Shown here piece after piece: positions 1 through 4,777 of a DNA stretch of 5,900 nt. Every line of letters starts with the position of its first letter. Positions within the stretch are counted from its first letter, which is position 1. The position numbers were made by a program, and so were the translations under genes. The stretch spans positions 1-5,900 of the forward strand of contig SPBQ01000159.1 in NCBI GenBank assembly GCA_004525875.1, read 5' to 3'. The notes beneath the pieces are model-generated. The model made no database searches, was not told the origin of the DNA, and saw only the letters and a program-made list of their open reading frames with translations. The stretch comes from Myxococcales bacterium. Its GTDB lineage: Bacteria; Desulfobacterota_B; Binatia; UBA1149; SPBQ01.

Positions 1-142
1 GCTGGGACTGTCACGGCTTGCCGATCGAGCTGGAGGTCGAGAAGAAGCTCGACCGCTCCAAGCGCGCCGAGCTCGGCGCGCTTGGAGCGGTCGAGCTTCT
101 TCTCGACCTCCAGCTCGATCGGCAAGCCGTGACAGTCCCAGC
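1..142. repeat. Perfect 142-bp palindrome (two 71-bp arms, no spacer)
   Basis: Bases 1-71 are the exact reverse complement of 72-142; I checked this arm against arm and found no mismatch. The central 22 bp (61-82) are a very GC-rich self-complementary core. The right arm is genuine ileS coding sequence, because it continues the IleRS frame from 419. The left arm repeats the same codons on the opposite strand, so [18 protein letters not shown] can be read in both directions. A spacerless perfect palindrome at a window edge inside an essential gene is typical of fold-back chimeras from amplification, library preparation or contig-end assembly. A true hairpin end is possible but would truncate ileS. 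Confidence 0.97.
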
Positions 143-419
143 CCGGCCTGTAGGGGGACTGGAAGCCGGCCAGGCACTTGTATTTCGTGACGATGTCCTT
201 GAGGACCTTGTTGAGCGCGTGCCCGATGTGGATGTTGCCGTTGGCGTAGGGCGGGCCGTCGTGGAGGAGAAACCGCGGGGCGTCGCGCCGACGCTCGAGC
301 ATCCGCTCGTACAGACCCGTCTCCTCCCACTGGCGGAGCATGTCCGGCTCGCGGTTCGGGAGGTTGGCCCGCATCGGAAAATCGGTAGCCGGCAGGTTGA
401 GCGTGTTCTTGTAGTCCAT
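1..419 (-). CDS. ileS: Isoleucyl-tRNA synthetase, N-terminal fragment (runs into palindrome)
   Basis: Class I aminoacyl-tRNA synthetase that charges tRNA-Ile in the cytoplasm. The N-terminus opens [20 protein letters not shown], the usual start of bacterial IleRS. The ATP-binding HIGH signature lies in [11 protein letters not shown] at about residues 62-72, and [11 protein letters not shown], the conserved segment after it, at about 92-102. The ATG at 419-417 is the only sensible start because the family's first residues follow directly; a G-rich stretch just upstream could serve as a weak ribosome binding site. Only about 116 codons (419 down to 72) are native. At 72/71 the sequence folds back on itself, and the frame stays open through the mirrored arm to base 1, but that part reads [20 protein letters not shown], which does not look like IleRS. 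Full-length IleRS is over 900 residues, so most of the gene is outside the window. It is divergent from the small gene at 507. Confidence 0.96.
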   Translation of the reverse strand, partial: MDYKNTLNLPATDFPMRANLPNREPDMLRQWEETGLYERMLERRRDAPRFLLHDGPPYANGNIHIGHALNKVLKDIVTKYKCLAGFQSPYRPGWDCHGLPIELEVEKKLDRSKRAELGALGAVELLLDLQLDRQAVTVP

Positions 420-448
420 CGACCCCGCTCTCGAGCGCGCCGGCGCCG

Positions 449-477
449 GTCATATCAATGCGGTCCCTGGCTCGCAA
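449..477 (-). promoter_or_regulatory. Candidate sigma-70-type promoter for ileS
   Basis: On the minus strand the divergent spacer contains TTGCGA (477-472; 4 of 6 matches to TTGACA), a 17-nt spacer, then TATGAC (454-449; 4 of 6 to TATAAT). Transcription would start near 442, giving a leader of about 20 nt before the ileS ATG at 419. Spacing is ideal and placement sensible, but the match is moderate and the host consensus is unknown. No T-box-like leader fits between this site and the start codon. Confidence 0.35.
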
Positions 478-506
478 CCAACGTCCGGACGGTGTAAGTC
501 ACCGCA

Positions 507-701
507 GTGGCCAAGCGACTCCGAGTGAACTTCCACACGCCGGTCGGCGCCAGCCGGATCGACGAGAACGGTCAGGCCAGTCCCTGCGCCATGGGCGTGG
601 GCTGGGTCAATCGCGATACTCAGGAAACACTGAAGAAGCTCGACATCCCACGGACCGACGCCAAGGGCCGGCCGATCGAGCCTGAGAAGAAAGCACCCTA
701 G
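507..701 (+). CDS. Small orphan protein, 64 residues, function unknown
   Basis: I do not recognise this protein. It is hydrophilic, has no signal peptide or membrane segment, holds one cysteine (in ASPCAMG) and ends in a charged tail (RPIEPEKKAP). The case for a real gene is that its codons end mostly in G or C like those of its neighbours, it lies in the divergent spacer's natural downstream position, and nothing else occupies the stretch. The frame is closed by TAA at 495-497, so GTG at 507 is the first usable start; no clear Shine-Dalgarno is seen, and a 5-bp hairpin (stem 490-494 with 500-504) ends just before the start. Its TAG stop overlaps the TAG stop of the convergent gene within CTAG at 698-701. 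It could be a lineage-specific small protein; a chance ORF is less likely. Confidence 0.6.
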   Translation: MAKRLRVNFHTPVGASRIDENGQASPCAMGVGWVNRDTQETLKKLDIPRTDAKGRPIEPEKKAP

Positions 702-1027
702 CCTCGCGGCAGGGATCGCTTCGCGACGCGTCTCTGGCGCACGGATCCCGTGTCCCAGTCAACCTTCATCTCCTTGCGCAGGCCCATGAAGTAACAGCAC
801 ATCTCATGATCGAGATCGTTGTTGAACGTTCGCTGCATTCCGTCATCGAACAACACCCGTACCAGGCAAGTGCCGCCCTCGATCGTCGAGGTCATCTCCT
901 CGACCACGGCGCCTTGGCCCCACTCCGAGCGGTTGCCGTGAAAGCACCGATCGCCGAGTCTGAGATACAGCCGCACGCGGCGCATGCATGCACGATATAC
1001 CCGCTTCGTGAGCTGAGCCAAGAACAT
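698..1027 (-). CDS. DUF3553-like small protein, 109 residues
   Basis: A small basic protein. Its core at about residues 22-66 has the pattern LRLGDRCFH, then EWGQGAVVEE, then VRVLFDDGMQRTF. This resembles DUF3553-type and other small SH3-like barrels (L-x-x-G-D-x-V-x-H, W-G-x-G-x-V, V-x-F-x-x-G); the family has no firmly known function that I can cite. A cysteine-containing segment HEMCCYFMGLR follows, then a basic tail. The ATG at 1027 gives the longest form. An ATG at 985 (residue 15) is also possible because residues 1-14 lie outside the recognisable domain, and neither start has a convincing ribosome binding site. It is the last gene of the minus-strand run, 59 bp after the glutaredoxin-like gene, and its stop codon overlaps that of the convergent orphan gene. 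Family assignment is from pattern only. Confidence 0.7.
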   Translation of the reverse strand: MFLAQLTKRVYRACMRRVRLYLRLGDRCFHGNRSEWGQGAVVEEMTSTIEGGTCLVRVLFDDGMQRTFNNDLDHEMCCYFMGLRKEMKVDWDTGSVRQRRVAKRSLPRG

Positions 1028-1067
1028 TCGACATGCCGCAGCGTGCTTGACTCAACATCGTCATACG

Positions 1068-1093
1068 CTTCTCGATCAGGCTTTGATCAGAAG
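1068..1093 (-). other. Imperfect hairpin across a stop codon
   Basis: On the minus strand CTTCTGATC (1093-1085) pairs with GATCGAGAAG (1077-1068). The stem is 9 bp with one bulged G, around a 7-nt loop AAAGCCT. The TGA stop of the glutaredoxin-like gene lies in the 5' arm. No T-run follows, so it is not a standard intrinsic terminator; it might act as an mRNA-processing or attenuation element before the DUF3553-like gene, or be chance. Confidence 0.3.
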
Positions 1094-1305
1094 GGTGTGC
1101 CACCATCGGGGGCTATCTTGATTCCGTCACGATCGACGATGACGGGCACGATGCGCCTCCCACCCGTCAGCTTGATGAGTTCGGGAATCCGTCGTGGTTC
1201 GCGAGCGACGTCGATCTCTACGTAGACCGTGGATTCATCGTCGAGGCGGTTCTTGAGAGCTTCACTGAACGGGCAGTCGGCGCGAGTGTAGAGCGTGACG
1301 GCCAT
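1087..1305 (-). CDS. Mini-glutaredoxin, Uxx-star-like (Cys form), 72 residues
   Basis: Thioredoxin-fold redox protein, probably cytoplasmic since it has no signal. The start MAVTLYTRADCPFSEALKNR has the glutaredoxin strand-turn-helix with active site C11-P-F-S14. The second half carries KLTGGRRIVPVIVDRDGI, with the cis-Pro loop at VPV, and ends in a Gly-Gly-containing tail. C11 (TGC) is the only cysteine, so the chemistry must be monothiol. Length, the CPFS-x-ALK motif, LTGG and the VPVIV loop resemble the small Uxx-star family, whose members often carry selenocysteine at this position; this would be a cysteine homologue. That assignment is from memory of the family. ATG 1305-1303 overlaps the upstream TGA by one base (TGATG) and has GAGGAC at 1313-1308 as ribosome binding site, so translation is probably coupled to the sulfatase-fold gene. 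Confidence 0.87.
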   Translation of the reverse strand: MAVTLYTRADCPFSEALKNRLDDESTVYVEIDVAREPRRIPELIKLTGGRRIVPVIVDRDGIKIAPDGGTPF

Positions 1306-2852
1306 CAGTCCTCGAGATACCCGAGCTTCTCGAGATTTTCAGTGTCAGGGCCGTCGTAACTCTGGACGCGCAGGTTGTGATCCGCGACGAACGTCTCGAC
1401 GAAATCCCGGTCCTTCGGCCTGTACCTCCACAGGACGGTGAACGGAAGCGAGTAGCTCGCGGCTCGGTCGACGAAGGACGCGAGCTCCGAGCGCAGCCCG
1501 GCCCGCGCCTCGGTCTCCCGTTCGATCTCCACGAGCTTGGCGGTGCCGAGCCTGCCCATGTACGTCTCGCGGCAGTCCTCCAGCCGCGACGCCGCCGCGT
1601 CGGGACAGTCTTCGGCGCGCAGCGTGCCGCGCTCGGAATGGATCGCCCAGCTTCGCCGTCCAGGCAACCAGCGTTCGGAGAACACGAAGCGCTCGGCGCG
1701 CTGGTCGCCGCCCTCGACGACCGCTCGCAGTGACACGCCGTCGAGGCCTTCGGGAATCGCGACCCCGGCGTAGTCCAGGAGCGTCGGCGCGATGTCCACG
1801 AGCGAGACCGTGCCGCCGCGGCGCTCGGGCACGCCCACGGGACGCCCGCCGGGGGGCTTGATGACCAGCGGGACGCGGATCGACACCTCGTGCAGCGTCT
1901 TTCCGTGCCGGAAATAGAACCCGTCCTCGCCGAAGCTCTCGCCGTGATCCGCGGTGAAGACGATCAGCGCCCGATCGTAGAGCTCCCGGTTCATCAGCTC
2001 GGTGAGTAGCCGGCCCAGCTCGAAGTCGGCGTAGGTCACCTCGCCGTCGTAGCCGTCGATGTAATCACCGATCACCTCCGCACCCTGCAGGCGCTGGAAC
2101 CCGGGAACATCTTCCGGATCGATGAAGTCGCCTTGCCGCTTGCTGTAACGCGTCCGGAACATGGCCGGCGCGACGTAAGGCCCATGCGGGTCGATCAGAT
2201 GAATGAAGAGGAAGAAAGGGCCGCTACCGTCCGGCAGCCACTCGAGCGCTGCGTTCATCGTCTGTCGCGCACCACGCTCGTAATTCTCGCGATTTGGCTC
2301 GCGACGCGGCATGTAGTCGTCCCAGATACCGAACCCCTTACCGAGCGCCGAGAGCCGATTGATCATCACCGTACTGCTCACGAAACCGCCGGTAGCGTAA
2401 CCCGCCTCCGCGAGTCGTTCTGCCAGCGTAACGTTGTCGGCGTGCAACTCCTGACCGAGCAGCCGCACGCCGTGACGGTAGGGGTAGGCCCCCGTGAACA
2501 TCGTCGCGTACGCTGGCGCGGTCTTCGGCGCGGTGGAGAATGCCAGATCAAATACCACCGATGATTGCGCCAGATGATCGAGCGCGGGCGCGGTCGGCTC
2601 GTCGTACCCATAGAGCGGGAGATGGTCCGGCCGCAGCGTGTCGACCGTGACGAGGATGATTGGCGTACCCGGCTTCTTCATCGCCTCTGAAGAGAGCGAA
2701 TTGTTCGCTTCGTCGCGATTGCTGCAGCCGGGGATCAGCGCGACGACCGTCGTCATCGCAAGCACGGCGAGCAGCGTGCGCACCTCGATGGCAACTCGGC
2801 CACTGATGGGGCGGCGTGATCGTCGGCGCCGGCCGATCGGTGCGCGCGGCAT
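1305..2852 (-). CDS. Sulfatase-superfamily lipoprotein with Thr at the nucleophile site
   Basis: Alkaline-phosphatase/sulfatase fold enzyme, 515 residues from the ATG at 2852. A hydrophobic stretch (about residues 26-40) precedes LIPGC (C43), a loose lipobox, so an envelope-anchored, outward-facing protein is likely. Metal-site and fold motifs: VTVDTLRPDHL (D71), DPHGPY (221-226), TADHGES (D302, H303) and HGKTLHE (H316, K318); the C-terminus LEKLGYLED is typical of this subgroup. The position of the sulfatase C/S-x-P-x-R signature reads T111-A-P-A-Y ahead of MFTGAYPYRHG, so formylglycine maturation should be impossible. Thr is the nucleophile in lipoteichoic acid synthases and phosphoethanolamine transferases, so phospho- or headgroup transfer is an alternative to ester hydrolysis. 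Start: ATG 2852 overlaps the upstream stop (TGATG) with GAGG at 2859-2856. A GTG at 2783 would give a compact 20-residue signal (MRTLLAVLAM...) without the Arg-rich leader. Substrate unknown. Confidence 0.92.
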   Translation of the reverse strand: MPRAPIGRRRRSRRPISGRVAIEVRTLLAVLAMTTVVALIPGCSNRDEANNSLSSEAMKKPGTPIILVTVDTLRPDHLPLYGYDEPTAPALDHLAQSSVVFDLAFSTAPKTAPAYATMFTGAYPYRHGVRLLGQELHADNVTLAERLAEAGYATGGFVSSTVMINRLSALGKGFGIWDDYMPRREPNRENYERGARQTMNAALEWLPDGSGPFFLFIHLIDPHGPYVAPAMFRTRYSKRQGDFIDPEDVPGFQRLQGAEVIGDYIDGYDGEVTYADFELGRLLTELMNRELYDRALIVFTADHGESFGEDGFYFRHGKTLHEVSIRVPLVIKPPGGRPVGVPERRGGTVSLVDIAPTLLDYAGVAIPEGLDGVSLRAVVEGGDQRAERFVFSERWLPGRRSWAIHSERGTLRAEDCPDAAASRLEDCRETYMGRLGTAKLVEIERETEARAGLRSELASFVDRAASYSLPFTVLWRYRPKDRDFVETFVADHNLRVQSYDGPDTENLEKLGYLED

Positions 2853-3067
2853 CAACCTCGGTCGGCTGTCGGCTCTTTCGCCTGCTTGTCTACTCTGCGG
2901 ACCGAGGTGTCGAGAACGGTCAGCTCGACGCCGTCAGCCGAGCGAATCGTGATGATGTTGCTGTAGATGTTCATGGCGGGCCGTTGCTGGATCTTCACCA
3001 CGGTGAAGCGTCCGGGGTGACTCTGGTGGACGACGTCGTCGCCGATCTTGAGCGTCGTCGGTCTCAC
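2852..3067 (-). CDS. Small SH3-like barrel protein, 71 residues, unknown function
   Basis: I do not recognise a named family. The protein opens LKIGDDVVHQSHPGRFTVVK and continues with short beta-strand-like segments (NIITIRSADG, VELTVLD), followed by a charged tail (RRVDKQAKEP). This looks like a small SH3- or KOW-like beta-barrel. It has no signal peptide and no cysteine. The GTG at 3067 is preceded at 9 nt by AGGGAA (3082-3077), the clearest ribosome binding site in the operon and good support for this start. It follows the acyltransferase stop by 18 bp, and its TGA overlaps the ATG of the sulfatase-fold gene by one base (TGATG), so it should be co-translated with that enzyme. Its opening resembles that of the DUF3553-like protein at 698-1027 (LRLGDRCFH). 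Confidence 0.8.
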   Translation of the reverse strand: MRPTTLKIGDDVVHQSHPGRFTVVKIQQRPAMNIYSNIITIRSADGVELTVLDTSVRRVDKQAKEPTADRG

Positions 3068-3076
3068 GTAAGGGTG

Positions 3077-3082
3077 TTCCCT
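3077..3082 (-). promoter_or_regulatory. Ribosome binding site AGGGAA for the GTG start at 3067
   Basis: The purine run AGGGAA sits 9 nt before a GTG codon in the 18-bp gap after the acyltransferase stop. It decides the start of the 71-residue gene, which has no better alternative. Confidence 0.55.
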
Positions 3083-3085
3083 ATC

Positions 3086-4021
3086 TCAGCCGAGAAAGAT
3101 TGACGAGCGTCGGCCCAAGTGCCGTCCGACCAGGATCTGTACCGTGCGCCTGAGGCGGTCCGACATTTCGTCAAAATCGGTACAGTTCTCGCCCCGGAAG
3201 CGACTCTCCCGGTAGAGGTAGATCCGCTTGCCGAAGGCGATGGACCACTTGGTAGGCAGCGGGATCATCCCCGCCAGTCCGAGCATCGGGAAGAACGGCG
3301 TGATCGGCACGTAGGGGGCACCGAGCAGCTTGCCGAGCTGTGCGCTGCGCCCGATCATCGGATAGGTCTCCTCGGCCCCGATCACCGCGAACAGTATGAT
3401 CGGCACACGGTGCCGGCAGCTCAGGCGCGCCGCAGAACTCGAGAACCCGCCCACCCGGTAGCGCTCGTCATAGAGCTTAGCGACCCCGCCCACCCCTTCG
3501 GGGAAGATGACGGGAACCTCGCCGCGCTCGAGCATCTCGTCGGCGACAGCATACTTCGCCGGCACCCCACCGAGCTTGCGGTACAACCCCTTTCCCGGAC
3601 CCATGCCCTCGACGAACTTGTCGTAGAGCGGCCGCACGATACGGCCCGGTCCGCGTTCGCTGGAAAGTCCGTACGCGATCATCGTCGCGTCGAGTGGCAG
3701 ACCACCCGAATGGTTGCCGACCAAGATACAGGGGCCCGAGGCCGGCACGTTCTCCATCCCGGTCACGTCACAGCGCCAGTAGGACTCCCAGAGGAAACGA
3801 AAGAGCGGCTCGCTACGCTTGCGGAACTCGAGATCAAGACCGTAGTCGCTCTCGGCACCGGCACGGACGGCGTCTTCGCGACGGGGCTCGGTCATGCGAG
3901 CAAGCTGTTCGCGGGTCTCCGGATCGACAGTCAGGCGACGACGTCCCGACGGTCGCATGCGTGCGATCGCCCGGGCTGCCTCGCTCGTTTGCGGCTCTCC
4001 GCTTGCCGATCCACGTCCCAT
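3086..4021 (-). CDS. PlsC/MGAT-like acyltransferase, 311 residues
   Basis: Membrane-associated glycerolipid acyltransferase of the LPLAT superfamily, which transfers acyl chains to a hydroxyl of a lysophospholipid or glyceride; the exact acceptor is not evident. Motifs in order: VGNHSGGLPLD (catalytic H104, D111), VIFPEGVGG (173-179, acceptor-site FPEG), HRVPIILFAVIGAEE (about 204-218) and the late block IPLPTKWSIAFGKRI (253-267). The His-to-Asp spacing is HX6D rather than the HX4D of PlsC, closer to the bacterial MGAT-like branch. The first 55 or so residues are polar and Arg-rich, with no domain. There is no signal peptide; a hydrophobic stretch around 240-256 may touch the membrane. ATG 4021 gives the longest form; ATG 3895 (residue 43) would drop the polar leader, and ribosome binding sites do not decide. 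It lies 33 bp after cstA and 18 bp before the small SH3-like gene, so is probably co-transcribed. Confidence 0.92.
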   Translation of the reverse strand: MGRGSASGEPQTSEAARAIARMRPSGRRRLTVDPETREQLARMTEPRREDAVRAGAESDYGLDLEFRKRSEPLFRFLWESYWRCDVTGMENVPASGPCILVGNHSGGLPLDATMIAYGLSSERGPGRIVRPLYDKFVEGMGPGKGLYRKLGGVPAKYAVADEMLERGEVPVIFPEGVGGVAKLYDERYRVGGFSSSAARLSCRHRVPIILFAVIGAEETYPMIGRSAQLGKLLGAPYVPITPFFPMLGLAGMIPLPTKWSIAFGKRIYLYRESRFRGENCTDFDEMSDRLRRTVQILVGRHLGRRSSIFLG

Positions 4022-4054
4022 CGCAGTTGAAGCTACCGCAGCGGATTCAGGCGC

Positions 4055-4777
4055 TCAACCGGAGGTCGCCACATCCTCCCCAAATACTGATAGTCCCTCG
4101 GATCGCGGCCGGCGGCGCATTGCGGCAAAGGCACACAATCCCTCCCCGACCACGCCGAACGCGAGCAGGAGCAGAAGCGAACCGACGGCCAGGAGCAGCC
4201 ACTGCGACTCATCCCAGAAGCCGACCAGGTTACTGACCATCGCCGCGATCGTGGTCCCGGTCATCAGGATTGCCGGGATCAGAGTGACCACATAGTTCCG
4301 GCCGCGCTGGTAGAGGTACATCGTCGCAACCAGGAGCGTCAGGCTCGCCAGGAGCTGGTTCGTCGTCCCGAACAACGACCAGAGCGCCAGTCCGACCGGC
4401 TTGCCATCCACCCGGTAGAACGCAAAGAATCCGATCACCGCGACAGCCAGCATCGACGTCACGAAGCGGTTCTCGCGCTCGACACCGAGGGTCGTCGCCA
4501 TCTCCGAGATGTTGTAACGCAAGAGTCTCGTGGCCGAGTCGAGCGTGGTGAGAGCGAAGGAAACCACCACCACGGCGATGAGCGCCGTCGCGAGAGCTGG
4601 GGGAATGCCGAGGGTAGCGACGAAATGCGAGCTCCCCTCGATGAACACACCGATCTTCGCACCCAGCGAGTTGGCGCTCGTCCAGCTCGCGTAGTGCACG
4701 TGCCAGTCCTCGGCTGACGCGAAGCCCGCCGTGCATGCCAGGACCGCCATCAGACCGAGTAGAGCCTCCCCGATCAT
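4055..4777 (-). CDS. cstA: CstA, C-terminal portion, in a shifted frame
   Basis: Second part of the carbon-starvation transporter, 240 residues if read from the ATG at 4777. It continues the family exactly where the first part stops: MIGEALLGLMAVLACTAGF, then VVSFALTTLDSATRLLRYNI, a hallmark of CstA, then LWSLFGTTNQLLASLTLLVA, typical of the C-terminal CstA domain. About five to six membrane segments are visible (around 2-19, 60-77, 107-121, 139-155, 163-182 and 193-210), followed by a short basic and polar tail. The frame is -1 relative to the upstream part; the ATG overlaps the upstream TGA as ATGA. No Shine-Dalgarno precedes this ATG, so independent expression would rely on termination-reinitiation. 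A one-base deletion in a 567-residue gene is the simplest reading. It ends 33 bp before the acyltransferase. Confidence 0.9.
   Translation of the reverse strand: MIGEALLGLMAVLACTAGFASAEDWHVHYASWTSANSLGAKIGVFIEGSSHFVATLGIPPALATALIAVVVVSFALTTLDSATRLLRYNISEMATTLGVERENRFVTSMLAVAVIGFFAFYRVDGKPVGLALWSLFGTTNQLLASLTLLVATMYLYQRGRNYVVTLIPAILMTGTTIAAMVSNLVGFWDESQWLLLAVGSLLLLLAFGVVGEGLCAFAAMRRRPRSEGLSVFGEDVATSG
4774..4777 (-). other. Frame break in cstA (ATGA overlap)
   Basis: On the minus strand the first frame reads GGC GGA TGA and the second begins ATG ATC GGG, sharing ATGA. Joining the frames by re-using the A gives IGYGGMIGEALLG, matching the uninterrupted CstA family pattern with no residue lost. 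The site has no XXXYYYZ slippery heptamer, so a one-base deletion (real or a sequencing error) or coupled reinitiation fits better than programmed -1 frameshifting. Confidence 0.85.

Noticed and set aside
18..497. Open plus-strand frame of 159 codons at the left edge
   Set aside because: It begins in the mirrored palindrome arm, then runs antisense through ileS; its apparent IleRS-like start is only the fold-back copy.
458..685. Plus-strand frame overlapping the 64-residue gene
   Set aside because: Its Arg/Ser-rich composition is typical of an out-of-frame shadow, and the frame from 507 has better codon use.
712..748. GGGATC...GATCCC inverted repeat near the convergent stops as a bidirectional terminator
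   Set aside because: Only 6 bp stems separated by about 25 nt inside coding sequence, with no T-run.
1087..1089. TGA at the end of the mini-glutaredoxin as a possible selenocysteine codon
   Set aside because: In Uxx-star proteins Sec sits at the N-terminal redox site, here TGC (Cys11). The frame after this TGA encodes nothing recognisable, and the protein is already of normal length.
3119..4030. 303-codon plus-strand frame antisense to the acyltransferase
   Set aside because: Long only because GC-rich coding DNA leaves the opposite strand open; no motif is seen, whereas the minus strand has clear acyltransferase motifs.
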